A stretch of 64,000 bases of DNA from Desulfovibrio desulfuricans DSM 642 (GCF_000420465.1 NZ_ATUZ01000020.1:48490-112489), one strand, 5' to 3'; shown: positions 27,887 through 37,330, numbered from the stretch's first letter. Program-made: numbers and translations. Notes: a model not told the origin generated them from the sequence alone.

Positions 27887-28984
27887 TTATTGCCAGTTTT
27901 GCAGCAGGGAGCGCGCCTCGGCATCGCCCTTGGCCTCAAGGGCTCGGGCGTGTTCTTTCAGCGTGTCCAGTGCCGCCTTGGCCTGAGGCTGGCCCTTTTG
28001 CAGGGCCTGATCATACCAGCGCTTGGCCTGCGTGAGGTCGGCGGGAATGCTGCCGCGCGGCAGGGTGCTGGCCGGGTCGTAAAACTGACCCACAAGAAAC
28101 ATGGCTTCGGCATCGCCTTTCTGCGCTGCATCTTCCAGCAGCAAAAATGCGGCATCGCTTTCTTCCGGCTTGGCATCGGTCTTGCGCAATGGCTTTGCCA
28201 TGGCAAGACTCACGTCAGGCAATGCCTGCCCGCGCAACTGCTCCCGCGCCGAAGCAAGCGGAGAAAACGGCTGCTTGGCGGCATCCGCACCTTGTTGACC
28301 GGCATCTGCGGGCTTGGGCTGCGCCTGATCCGGGCTTTGGGGCTTGTCCGCATTCTGTGTCTGCGCCGGGGGCGTGGGCAGGGGGGGCTTTTCCGGCTCG
28401 CGCAGCAAGAACCACCACGCGGCTACGCCTGCGGCAATGGCTGCAAGCACCAGCAGGATCACAAGCCCGGCCTTGCCGCCGGATTTGCCTTCTTCCTTGC
28501 TTGCCATTTCAAGCGGAGCTTCCTGCTGCTGGGGCGCTTGCGGCTCCTCAAAAGCAAGTGGCGGCTCCGGCGATTCCAGCACTGGTTCCGGCTCTGGAGC
28601 CGAGACTGGCGGTGCAACAGGCGGGGGAGTTTGCGGAGCGCCAGCGCCCATGCCATACCCGCCCGCAATGTTGGAATATATGAGCGTTTTTACGGCAAGG
28701 GCGCAGCTGCCCACGCCGCGCAGGCTGATGCGGTAGGCATCGAGGTTGTCCACTTCGTCCACCACCGCAGGGCCGACCGCCAGCCGCAGGCTGCCGCCGT
28801 CATTGTCCCAGGCCTCGGGGGTGAGCAGGGTTTCGCTCTCCTGCCAGCCACGGGGGCCAAGGCATTTGCCGTCAGACGCCCGCAGCAAAGTAAAGCCGGG
28901 TTCGCTCACATCGCCTGCGTCAAAAATCTCGATGATTCCGTTGCCGGGGCCGCGCCCGGTATCGGCTGAAATGCTGGCGCGCAT
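27887..28984 (-). CDS. membrane protein with C-terminal Sel1/TPR-like repeats
   Basis: This protein of 365 residues has an N-terminal domain of about 100 residues, probably beta, with no name I can give. A Pro/Glu-rich linker (115-165), one membrane helix (about 171-193) and a second Pro/Gln linker follow. The C-terminal part carries Sel1-like repeats (GDAEAMFLVGQFYDPA, DLTQAKRWYDQALQKGQPQAKAAL). The order suggests a cytoplasmic N-terminus and periplasmic repeats. The gene starts three bases after the srfC stop with AAAGGA overlapping that stop, so co-translation is likely. No enzyme motif. Confidence 0.75.
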   Translation of the reverse strand: MRASISADTGRGPGNGIIEIFDAGDVSEPGFTLLRASDGKCLGPRGWQESETLLTPEAWDNDGGSLRLAVGPAVVDEVDNLDAYRISLRGVGSCALAVKTLIYSNIAGGYGMGAGAPQTPPPVAPPVSAPEPEPVLESPEPPLAFEEPQAPQQQEAPLEMASKEEGKSGGKAGLVILLVLAAIAAGVAAWWFLLREPEKPPLPTPPAQTQNADKPQSPDQAQPKPADAGQQGADAAKQPFSPLASAREQLRGQALPDVSLAMAKPLRKTDAKPEESDAAFLLLEDAAQKGDAEAMFLVGQFYDPASTLPRGSIPADLTQAKRWYDQALQKGQPQAKAALDTLKEHARALEAKGDAEARSLLQNWQ

Positions 28985-28987
28985 GGG

Positions 28988-31609
28988 TTATCCTTTGAAC
29001 GCCTGCAAAAGTTCGCGCAGGCGGTTGTTCTGTTCGGGGTTGACGCTCTGCTGGCCGTCAAAATCCACATTGGCCATAACGCTGTAGGCCATGGCGCGCA
29101 GCCAGTCGGTATACCACAGGCGGTCATAGGGCGATTCTTCCTCGCCGATGCGGGGTTCGCCCTTGATTTCCTGCGGTGGGTTAAACAGGGGCACGCTTTT
29201 GCCGCCAACAACAACGGTGCGCCGCGTCTGATCCTTGAAGCGTGGGTCAAAGCCCCACCAGTCCACAAAGGCGTTGATGGCGTCCGCAGCAAGGCTCACC
29301 TGCTTCCACATGAGGCGCTCGCGGGCCATGTTGCTGAATGCCGATGAGCGGCGCAGCTCAGCCTCCAGATTTTCGCGCAGCTTGCAGCGCGCTGCGGCCT
29401 GCACAAGCTCGTGGCAGAACTGGTCAAGTTCCTTGGCTGGCAGGCCAAGCTGGCCCCTGACTTCCACATCGTTGCAGAGGTCGTGCAGCCGCCCTGTCCA
29501 GTGATCCATGACCATTCCGGCAAAGACCTGGGCGCTGTCCTTTACTTCTGCATCAACGGCGTCTGCCGCTGGCGCGGCCACGGGAGCGTCGTCGCCAAAG
29601 ATATCGCCCAGAATGTCGGTGGCGGAAACGCGCGCGCCCACAACCTGCGCAGGCGCTGCGGTCTGGCCTTCATCCGGGCTTTGGCGGGCGTTAAGGCAGA
29701 TTTCGTACAGGTCAAAATCGCGCACCTGAAGGCGGCGCAAAAATTCGCCGAACAGCTGCTTTTCCGCAACCCTGGCCATCTGCGAAACCAGCAGGCGCGT
29801 GAGTTGCTCCTTTTGCCTGCGCAGTTCTTCCCTGTCGTCCGTGCGGTAGAAGGGCGCAAGCCCGGTGCGCAGGCGCTCGCATTTTTCAACAAGGCTGCCG
29901 CTGATCTGCTGCCGCTTGAGTTCGGGGTTGCACAGGGGCCGCAGGCTCTGACGGAGCAGGCCAACGCCGCCGTCGTTGAGCGTCATGGCCGCCTGCCAGG
30001 CCCGTTCCGGATCAGCCACATGTTTCTGCACCAGTGGCGATTGCATGAAGGACTGACGCACTTCTTCCACAAAGGCCTGCTGTTCCTGCCGGATGCCGGT
30101 TTCGCGCCTGTCGGCGTAATCAAAAATGGCCTCGCACAAAAAGTTGGGATTGCGCAGCAAAAAGACATTGTTGAAGGGGTGCGTGCCGTCCCAGTTTTGC
30201 GGCCAGTCGTGCACCTGACCGAAAAAGTTCACCAGCGAGGATTCCAGCCGGGTTGTCCAGCGGGTTTCCACAGAGGGCGATCCGGCCTTTTTTTCAAACT
30301 CCATGTCCATCTTGGTGAGCACAAAAAAGAGCGCTGGCGCTTTGCTGGCGCGCATTTCCGGCGTTTCGCCGTGTGTGGAGCATATCCATTCATACACGGC
30401 CTGCGGCAGATCCTGCACCTCCTGGGTGCTGGGTCCGATGCAGAGTAGCATGCTGGTGAGTTCTTTTTCTTCGCGATAGCGCTCAAAGAGGTAAGCCACC
30501 TTGCCGCGCAAAAAGAGTTCCTTGAGCATGTCCTTGCGGCTGTCCAGCGCGGCGCGCAGATCGCTGAACTTGTAGCGCGCGCGGTAGCCGGGAAAGTCCA
30601 GCAGGTCGGTGTGGTCAAAGAAATCATCCGGCTTTTCACGCATGTAGATGGTGATTTCGGCCGTGAGGGCCGTCACCAGCGCGCGCGGCAGGTCAGCCTT
30701 GCGGCCCTCCGCGCCCACAAGGGTCAGCATGTCTGTGGGCGGCTCGTTGAGGCCCTGCAACCGCGCCACGTCAATAATACTGTTGCTGCGGGGTATGAGC
30801 GCGTCAATGGCGCAACATGCCTCGGCAGCGTTGCCAAGCTGGCGCAGAGCCGCGCCAAGCTGTATATACACTGCCTGAAATTCCGGCACGCTGTCCCAGA
30901 TCAGGCCCACAAGGCGGGCACGGTCTTCCAGTTCCAGACGGGGGGCCAGTTCCATGGCCCGCACCCAGTAGCCGTTCTGGAGCATCTGCACTCTGGGACG
31001 TGAAATGAAGTTTTTATTCACATAATCGCGCAGCTCTTCCACATCGTCCAAACTCATGCCGCCGGGCACGGGCGCAGACTGGGCGCGGCCCTGAAGGCTC
31101 TCCAGCTCCTTGGCGAGGGCCTCGGCATTGGGTGCGTCCTTGTGGTCGCAGTCCGCATAGTATGTATTGGCGAGCACCCGGGCCACGTCAGTTTCCGAAA
31201 GCAGACGCAGGCGGATGGGGTAGGCCTCGGTAACGCCATTGGGCGGCGTGGTGGTAAAGCGCGTGACCAGCCCCGTGGATTCCTTGCCGCCCTCTGGGTT
31301 GATATCCTTGATAAAATTGAAGGTCTGACCGCAAAAATCAGCCAGAAGCACCTTGTCCGCATCACTGGCAAGGGCCGAGATAAGGTAGGACTTGCCCGAC
31401 TGGCTGGGGCCAAACACGCCCACGCACATCTTGCGGCGGGCCGCCTGCTCGCACTTGCCGAAAAAGCGGGCCGCATGGCGCAGATCCTTTTGCAGGGCAG
31501 CGCGTTCGTTGCCCACAAGCTCGGCATTGTCCTGAAGCCATGCCCCTGCGGAACGCGAAGTATCCGCCAGTTCGCGGCAGTGCCGCGCTAAATCCATATC
31601 CTGCTGCAT
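28988..31609 (-). CDS. srfC: SrfC-like dynamin-type GTPase
   Basis: This protein of 873 residues is set to start at MQQDMDLARHC, six bases after GAGG. The GTPase motifs are G1 GPSQSGKS (about 67-74), G3 LLDFPG and G4 LTKMD. Together they make a large dynamin-like GTPase, a class that remodels or tethers membranes. The rest is helical with no clear membrane segment. It belongs to the SrfC family, first named in Salmonella as part of srfABC and described there as a putative virulence factor. It begins 12 bases after srfB. The three G motifs are seen in the sequence; membrane action is inference. Confidence 0.85.
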   Translation of the reverse strand: MQQDMDLARHCRELADTSRSAGAWLQDNAELVGNERAALQKDLRHAARFFGKCEQAARRKMCVGVFGPSQSGKSYLISALASDADKVLLADFCGQTFNFIKDINPEGGKESTGLVTRFTTTPPNGVTEAYPIRLRLLSETDVARVLANTYYADCDHKDAPNAEALAKELESLQGRAQSAPVPGGMSLDDVEELRDYVNKNFISRPRVQMLQNGYWVRAMELAPRLELEDRARLVGLIWDSVPEFQAVYIQLGAALRQLGNAAEACCAIDALIPRSNSIIDVARLQGLNEPPTDMLTLVGAEGRKADLPRALVTALTAEITIYMREKPDDFFDHTDLLDFPGYRARYKFSDLRAALDSRKDMLKELFLRGKVAYLFERYREEKELTSMLLCIGPSTQEVQDLPQAVYEWICSTHGETPEMRASKAPALFFVLTKMDMEFEKKAGSPSVETRWTTRLESSLVNFFGQVHDWPQNWDGTHPFNNVFLLRNPNFLCEAIFDYADRRETGIRQEQQAFVEEVRQSFMQSPLVQKHVADPERAWQAAMTLNDGGVGLLRQSLRPLCNPELKRQQISGSLVEKCERLRTGLAPFYRTDDREELRRQKEQLTRLLVSQMARVAEKQLFGEFLRRLQVRDFDLYEICLNARQSPDEGQTAAPAQVVGARVSATDILGDIFGDDAPVAAPAADAVDAEVKDSAQVFAGMVMDHWTGRLHDLCNDVEVRGQLGLPAKELDQFCHELVQAAARCKLRENLEAELRRSSAFSNMARERLMWKQVSLAADAINAFVDWWGFDPRFKDQTRRTVVVGGKSVPLFNPPQEIKGEPRIGEEESPYDRLWYTDWLRAMAYSVMANVDFDGQQSVNPEQNNRLRELLQAFKG

Positions 31610-31621
31610 AACCATCCTCAA

Positions 31622-34600
31622 TTATCCGGCGTCGGTGACAATGCCCGTATCCAGCCAGTAGCCTTCGTCCAGTTTCAGGGTTTGCAGGCGGATTTCAAGA
31701 TCGCGGCGGTCAACGCTGCGCTCCTGGCAATCCACGATGGAATCAATGCGGAACTCGCCCTCGCTGCGGCGATCCTTGTCCGTCTCGCTGCGGATATCTT
31801 CTTCATCCAGAGCATCGGCAACGCTCAGGCTAACCTCAACCCGGTAGGGCAGACGGCCCGAAGCGCGGGAGCGGGCTTCCTCTGTGGCAAAGGTCAGCAG
31901 ATGGTAGCGGGTAGTGGGCCAGCGCTCGGCATCCAGCTGCCTGTAGCCGATGGAAAGCGGCCCGCTGAAGGCCACGGCGCGGGTTTTGTCCGTGCCGTCC
32001 TTGCTGTCCACATCCACGGTAAACCATACCTTGGGCCGCTTGAGCTGGCTGTTGATGTCCATCTCGCCGATATAACGCGCAGTGGACGTAAGTTTGAGCG
32101 CGCCGGAATCAAAGGAGAAGCCTTCAAGGTGCCCGTCGGCCAGCGCACAGAGGATGGCCCCCACCACAACCGTGGTTTTGGGGTCGGTAATGCGGCCCTG
32201 AGCGTCGGCAAAGGGATACCAAGAGCCTGCGTGATAGCGCCGCATGGGAATGATCCTGTCTGGCGGCACGGGCAGCTTGGCAAGCACTGTGGCGATAACG
32301 CCGTTCCACGAACTGGGCCGCCCGGTGAGCAGCAGCACGTCGCAATCGTACATGTGCACCACTTCGCACAGGGCGGAAAGCGTTGAGCCAAGCGTGCTGC
32401 GGATTGTTTCTTCCACTGCGGCCTGATTGACGCTGATGGGCACATCAAGAATGTTAAAGCTCTGGATGAAGGATGCGGAACGCCGCACCATTGCCCTTAC
32501 TTCCCGCAGGGTAGCAGGCTGAGGGCGTGGCGCGAGTGCTGCCGGGCTGAACCGGGGCGAATCCGCTGTGGGTACGGAGTCCGCCGCAGTGTCTGCCGCA
32601 GCATCAGCCGTTTCGACACTGCCCACTGGGTCAGGCTCAAAAAAGTCGCCCAGCGTGCAGTTAAAGACGCTGCCGCGCAGGTCTGGATTTTCGCAGGTTG
32701 CCAGCAGCCCCAGGGCAACGGGCACGGCAATCTGCCGCACCAGCCGCACCCTTGTGTTGCGGTCTTCCTGCGACATGCCGATGGAGTCGCGCCCAAAAAG
32801 CTGCCCCAGAAGCGACCTCGGCTCTGCAAGCCCCTCGCGGGCCAGCGCCTGACCAATGGCCGGGATCACATGGTTGGCCACAACCTCGCGCAGCACTTCA
32901 TCGCCCGCAATGTTGAAGCCGTCCCTGAATTCCGTATGCGGCTTGATACGCGCGGTGTCGCCCTCGCCGCTGGAAAGCTCGAAGGTGGTGATGGAAAGGT
33001 CGGTTGTGCCGCCGCCAATATCAATGGAAGCCATGCGGATGCACGGATGGTTGCCGCAGGCCTCGCGCGGCTTGCCCATGAGGCGGAACAGATGGTGCGC
33101 GTCGCCGTGTTGCTTGACCGCAAGCTCGTTGTAGAGCAGCACAAGCTGCGAGCAACTGGCTTCGTCCCAGTCGCAGCGCACCTGCGGGCTTTGGCGGTAA
33201 TCGCCCGTAAGGCTGCGGGTTTGCAGGCGGGGTGTATACCACTGGCTCCAGCCCAGTGCATCCCACACCACACGCACGGCCCACGTGACCCAGCGGCGGA
33301 AAATACGCTTCTCCGCAACGGGCATGGCCGTAGGCACCGTAAAAATGAGCCTTCTGAGCCTGCGGGGCAGGTTGGGCAGTTCACGGCGGGCGCGGGTGGC
33401 AGGCGAATTGATGGTCACAAGGGCCTGGGTCAGAATTTCGCCCAGCATGAAGAGCATGAGCGACGAACGCGTAAACAGCGATTCAAAAATCGGCTCAGGC
33501 TGTTGCTTTTGCAGGGCGGGACTTTTTTTGAACATGGGGTCGTCAAAGCACGAAAGCGGCGTGCCCTGCGGGTTCAACTGGCGCGGAAACAGCCCACGGC
33601 TGACCATGGGTTCTGACTTGCCGCCAGTGTTGTAGCGCCAGCTCTGTTGCCAGGGGCGTTCGTCCCACAGGTAGCGCTTGGGGCTGGACATGCCTGTCGT
33701 GCCCTCGGCGCACACGGCCTGCGTGGCAAGGCGGGCGGCTTCCGGCCCGATGCGCACGGCAGAAGGCCAGGCAAAGGCTGGCGTCTGGCGGCCCGAACGG
33801 CGCGAAAGCGCATCGTTGCCAAAGGCCGCATCCACAAACTCCACACGCGTTTCAAAGGGGTCGGAATAGATGTGCTCCGGCTGGCTCAGATCGCGCAGTT
33901 CAAGCAGGTAACTGTCGTTAAGGTTGGTGATGCGCTGGGGCAGGGTTTCCACCAGAATGCCCGTGGTGCGCGAATTGCCGATATCCAGCACCAGATCCAC
34001 ATCCACAGGGGTGTCGCGGTCAGGATTGATGACCTGTGCCGCCAGATCGTTGAGCGCAAGGCGCACCACGTCAAGCCAGGTGAGGTAGGAGGCCAGATGC
34101 TCCAGCACGTAGGGGTAGCCATCGTGCCATGCGCCGCGCCCACGGTGCTGCGACTGCTTCCACGCATCGTAGAGGCCGTTGAGCCATTCATCCACCCAGG
34201 CCGCGTTGAGAAACCACGAATTGTCGCGCACAAGGTGGGCCAGCATGAAATGCCCGTGGGCCGTCACATCCTGCGATGAAAGCGCATGGTAGTGCTCGCC
34301 CTGAGCGGGGCGGTCTTCCACATTAGTGTCAAACATGAGCACAACGCGGAGCTGGCCAGGGTGCCTTTCTGACCGCATAACCCGCGCCCTCGCCCAGTTG
34401 GAGGGGCCGCATTCAAAACGCTTGCCGCCGTCCGGCCAGGGCTGGTCGAGCGTGCGTAAAAAGGGAATGGGCAGCCAGTGGCCTTCCCAGGCATCCAGCG
34501 CGCGGCGAGCCTCAATGCTGTAGTCCTCATCGCAGGGCAGGCCGCTCAACTGGTCGATAAAGCCGTTTTCCGTTTCTGTCAGGCAGCGCAGATAGTGGGT

Positions 34601-34759
34601 ATAGCGCGTCTGCTCATCAGATTCTTTCTTTTTTTCTTCGCGAAAATACCGCCGCAGTCTTTTAACGGCATCTTCGGGCATGGAGAAATCAAGAAATTGC
34701 GGGCAGCCGCCGGGAATAATGCTGACCGGCGAAAGGTAACGGGGTATGACATCCATCAT
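31622..34759 (-). CDS. srfB: SrfB-like actin/Hsp70-fold ATPase
   Basis: This very large cytoplasmic protein of 1045 residues has two hallmark nucleotide loops of the actin/Hsp70/sugar-kinase fold: phosphate-1 VLDIGNSRTTG (about 259-267) and phosphate-2 SIDIGGGTTDLS (about 580-587). An adenosine-type LLLTGRPSSWNG lies in the last third. SrfB family proteins have this fold with long N- and C-terminal additions. The start overlaps the srfA stop (TAATG); a second ATG three bases on has better spacing from AGGA and is equally possible. It is followed by srfC after 12 bases, so the ATPase and GTPase are made together. Confidence 0.87.
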   Translation of the reverse strand: MMDVIPRYLSPVSIIPGGCPQFLDFSMPEDAVKRLRRYFREEKKKESDEQTRYTHYLRCLTETENGFIDQLSGLPCDEDYSIEARRALDAWEGHWLPIPFLRTLDQPWPDGGKRFECGPSNWARARVMRSERHPGQLRVVLMFDTNVEDRPAQGEHYHALSSQDVTAHGHFMLAHLVRDNSWFLNAAWVDEWLNGLYDAWKQSQHRGRGAWHDGYPYVLEHLASYLTWLDVVRLALNDLAAQVINPDRDTPVDVDLVLDIGNSRTTGILVETLPQRITNLNDSYLLELRDLSQPEHIYSDPFETRVEFVDAAFGNDALSRRSGRQTPAFAWPSAVRIGPEAARLATQAVCAEGTTGMSSPKRYLWDERPWQQSWRYNTGGKSEPMVSRGLFPRQLNPQGTPLSCFDDPMFKKSPALQKQQPEPIFESLFTRSSLMLFMLGEILTQALVTINSPATRARRELPNLPRRLRRLIFTVPTAMPVAEKRIFRRWVTWAVRVVWDALGWSQWYTPRLQTRSLTGDYRQSPQVRCDWDEASCSQLVLLYNELAVKQHGDAHHLFRLMGKPREACGNHPCIRMASIDIGGGTTDLSITTFELSSGEGDTARIKPHTEFRDGFNIAGDEVLREVVANHVIPAIGQALAREGLAEPRSLLGQLFGRDSIGMSQEDRNTRVRLVRQIAVPVALGLLATCENPDLRGSVFNCTLGDFFEPDPVGSVETADAAADTAADSVPTADSPRFSPAALAPRPQPATLREVRAMVRRSASFIQSFNILDVPISVNQAAVEETIRSTLGSTLSALCEVVHMYDCDVLLLTGRPSSWNGVIATVLAKLPVPPDRIIPMRRYHAGSWYPFADAQGRITDPKTTVVVGAILCALADGHLEGFSFDSGALKLTSTARYIGEMDINSQLKRPKVWFTVDVDSKDGTDKTRAVAFSGPLSIGYRQLDAERWPTTRYHLLTFATEEARSRASGRLPYRVEVSLSVADALDEEDIRSETDKDRRSEGEFRIDSIVDCQERSVDRRDLEIRLQTLKLDEGYWLDTGIVTDAG

Positions 34760-36120
34760 TATTTCCTTTTGAAACGGGCATCCCACTTGAGATTGGCCCC
34801 GCCAAGCTCTCTGCCCTTGCACTGGGTGGTGTTTTCCTGTCCGGTACATTCAACCTTTTGCGGAACATAGGTGCCGCCACGCGGGCAACGGGCCTGACTG
34901 GAATCAAACTGCAACTGGTTGCCCTGAAAGCGCGCCGAGGCCGAGCCGCTGCACACCTGACCATTACGCTCGCGCACAAGGCGGCGGCCCTTGCCGCTCT
35001 TGTCAAAGCAGTATTCTGCAATGATCGGTTCATTGGAGGGGTGCGAATACAGGCCGGTTTCGCTTGTCCAGCAGCCCTCAAGGAAGCTCAGGTCGTTCTT
35101 TTTGGCCGCGTTTTCAGGAATGGCAAGGTTGTCATTCTTCTTGGGCGCGGGTTTGGGCGGTTCCTGCGGCTTGGGTTCTTCCTTGGGCAGGGGCTTGGGT
35201 TCCTGTTTGGGTTCAGGCTTTGGCTTGGGCTTGGGGGCTTCCGCCACCTTGGGCGGCTCCACAGGCGTTTCGCCAAGGAAGGGTTCCACCACTTCCGGGT
35301 CGGGCTTGGGTTCTTCCTTCTTTTCCTCAACCTTGGGAGGCGTTGGCGTAACCGGCGGCGTAACAGGCTTGCACAGGGCCGCGCGCTCCTGCAACTGACG
35401 CCACAGGAGGGCAAGCTGATCTTCGTTGGCGGCGGCTTTCTGCTTTTCGGCCTCCAGAGCGCTGCGGTCAACGGGCATGCAGCCCGAAGGCAGAGGAGAA
35501 GGCAAAAGCCCCAGCGCCGCGCCCAAAAGCCAGAGCAGGAGCAGCAAGAGCAGGAGTGGCAACAGCCACGGCAGGCACCCGCTGCGCGGCGGCACAGCCA
35601 CGGGAACAGCGGCTACAGGCGCGGGCGGCGGGGGAGGTGGCAGCACGCCGCCAAGCCGGGTGAGGTCCTGCGGTTGCGCGCCCACGCTGCCGGGGGCAAA
35701 ACCCCAGTTAATGAGAACAGGGCGGCCATCCACAGACCAGATGTCTTCATCTGCCGGGTGTTGCAGGGCAAGCCGGAGCAACTGGCCCGAAAGGGCCTGC
35801 CGCGCCTGCGCGTCTGCTGTGAGGTCGCTGGACAACCCGGCAATATCAGAGGCCAAGGTGCCCGCACGGGCGCGCAGGGCCTGAGCATCCTGCTCCGAAA
35901 GTTCCGCAAGCGGAACCGCCGGGCCGTTGCCTTCGGCATACCAGTCAACGCTGTTGCCTTCGGCATTGTGCTGCGGTTCGGCAAGCAGGGCGGCATGATC
36001 CGGCCCAAGCTTTTGCAGCAGGATGGATTTCAACTGCTCATAGCAGTCGGTGGCAAAGATGCCCTGGCTGGCAAGCGCGCGCATCTGACCGCGCAGACTG
36101 ACCGCAATGCGGGTACTCAT
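34759..36120 (-). CDS. srfA: SrfA-like single-pass membrane protein
   Basis: This protein of 453 residues has a soluble helical N-terminus (1-155), a poly-proline run (160-167), one very hydrophobic helix (183-205), a short helical part and a long Pro/Lys/Glu spacer (about 251-328) of the kind that crosses periplasm. It ends in a compact domain (343-453) with six cysteines (350, 371, 390, 412, 425, 434) able to form disulfides outside the cytoplasm. Its place before srfB and its layout match SrfA. Its start overlaps the protease stop (ATGA). It is the likely link between the NTPases and the envelope. Confidence 0.78.
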   Translation of the reverse strand: MSTRIAVSLRGQMRALASQGIFATDCYEQLKSILLQKLGPDHAALLAEPQHNAEGNSVDWYAEGNGPAVPLAELSEQDAQALRARAGTLASDIAGLSSDLTADAQARQALSGQLLRLALQHPADEDIWSVDGRPVLINWGFAPGSVGAQPQDLTRLGGVLPPPPPPAPVAAVPVAVPPRSGCLPWLLPLLLLLLLLWLLGAALGLLPSPLPSGCMPVDRSALEAEKQKAAANEDQLALLWRQLQERAALCKPVTPPVTPTPPKVEEKKEEPKPDPEVVEPFLGETPVEPPKVAEAPKPKPKPEPKQEPKPLPKEEPKPQEPPKPAPKKNDNLAIPENAAKKNDLSFLEGCWTSETGLYSHPSNEPIIAEYCFDKSGKGRRLVRERNGQVCSGSASARFQGNQLQFDSSQARCPRGGTYVPQKVECTGQENTTQCKGRELGGANLKWDARFKRK

Positions 36121-37250
36121 GGCTTGCCTCCGGCTGATTCACTGCTCTGGGCCATGGTGACGGGAACGCCCACCGAACGCAAAAATGCTGCCAGGCTCGT
36201 GCTGACAATGGCCAGGCTGGACTGCCTGTAGGAGGCATCGTCCAGTTTGATAAAGGTGTTGATGCCCACCACATCGCCCTTGTCGTTGACCAGCGGCCCG
36301 CCGCTGTTGCCCTGCGAAACTGTGGCCGTGTGCACAATAAGCGGCGGCTTGCGCTCAAGAATGACGCTCACAACGCCCTCGGTGTACACCACTTCGGGTG
36401 CGGCGGCTTGATCGCCCTTGAGCAGGGCCGCAAATTTGGGATCGTCAGTGGTTACGGCGCCGGGGAAGCCCCAGGCGCTCACGCGTTCGGTACGGCTCAC
36501 GCCCGGCGCGAACTTGAGCGGCACAACACCCGATGCGCCGTTAACGCCAAGTACAGCAAAGTCCTGCCCGTCATCGTGGGTTACCTGGCGCACAGTTGCC
36601 TCATAAGGTCTGCCCAGGGCTTTGTTCACAACGACCGCCTGCGTGGCGTTACCAACCACATGGGCATTGGTAACCACGTAGCCCGGGGCCACAAAAAAGC
36701 CGGAACCCATGGAAAGCCCCTCTTCCCGCATGGCAAGCACAAGCACTGTGCCCTGTTCCATCAACTCGGAAACATTTTTGGGCGTCTGCTGCTGCATGGG
36801 CGTGGGCGGCACCTGCGTTTTGGCGTCTGCCGTGGGCGGGAGGGTGGCTGCATCCGCACGGGCAGAATTGGGATTCGCAGCGCCAGAGCCTGAACCCAAA
36901 GGAGGCCACATGACGCCCGCAGGCGGGGTGACAAGCCCAAGCCCCTGCTTTACTTCGCAAGGATCCTTGGCAAGCAGGGCGCGCAATTGCTGCATGAATG
37001 TTTCAAGCGCCGCGTTGTGCTCGCGCCACTGCTCTGTCTGGGCGGCAACAGCAGTCTTGGAGGCCTCGGCCTGCTGCCATTCTTTCCAGAACAGCCATGC
37101 GGCCAGCAGCAAAAGCCCCAGAAACAGCAGCACGCCCCAGAAAAGAGGGCGGCGATACCAGGGCAGGACAACCGCGCCAGCAGGCGCGACACCTTCAGGA
37201 GCGGCGCTCGGCGGTGTTTCAGGCGGTACAGGGTGTTGGCTTTCGTTCAT
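36117..37250 (-). CDS. membrane-anchored trypsin-like serine protease
   Basis: This protein of 377 residues has a Pro-rich cytoplasmic N-terminus, one membrane helix (about 36-55), a short helical stalk and a Pro/Thr-rich linker. The periplasmic S1 protease domain has the triad NAHVVG (His197), DFAVLG (Asp230) and QGNSGGPL (Ser316). It resembles DegP/HtrA catalytic domains but has no PDZ domain. GGAG precedes the start. The stop overlaps the srfA start by four bases, so the two are co-translated; it may process SrfA or another periplasmic cluster member. It lies just after a terminator. Confidence 0.88.
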   Translation of the reverse strand: MNESQHPVPPETPPSAAPEGVAPAGAVVLPWYRRPLFWGVLLFLGLLLLAAWLFWKEWQQAEASKTAVAAQTEQWREHNAALETFMQQLRALLAKDPCEVKQGLGLVTPPAGVMWPPLGSGSGAANPNSARADAATLPPTADAKTQVPPTPMQQQTPKNVSELMEQGTVLVLAMREEGLSMGSGFFVAPGYVVTNAHVVGNATQAVVVNKALGRPYEATVRQVTHDDGQDFAVLGVNGASGVVPLKFAPGVSRTERVSAWGFPGAVTTDDPKFAALLKGDQAAAPEVVYTEGVVSVILERKPPLIVHTATVSQGNSGGPLVNDKGDVVGINTFIKLDDASYRQSSLAIVSTSLAAFLRSVGVPVTMAQSSESAGGKP

Positions 37251-37281
37251 CTATGGCTCCGCGCGGTATATGCGGCGCAGT

Positions 37282-37323
37282 AAAAAAGCCGCGCAACCGC
37301 CACTGGAGTAGCGGCTGCGCGGC
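37282..37323 (-). terminator. terminator between the lipoprotein gene and the Srf-like cluster
   Basis: On the minus strand a 13-base stem with one mismatch (GCCGCGCAGCCGC / GCGGTTGCGCGGC) is followed by TTTTTT. Only 31 bases separate it from the protease start, which leaves little room for a promoter and makes read-through or attenuation possible. Confidence 0.85.
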
Positions 37324-37330
37324 AGCAGAG

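Noticed and set aside
21873..37250. Type VI secretion system
   Set aside because: The VWA, FGE-fold and membrane genes recall T6SS accessory genes, but no sheath, VgrG, Hcp, ClpV or baseplate gene is present.
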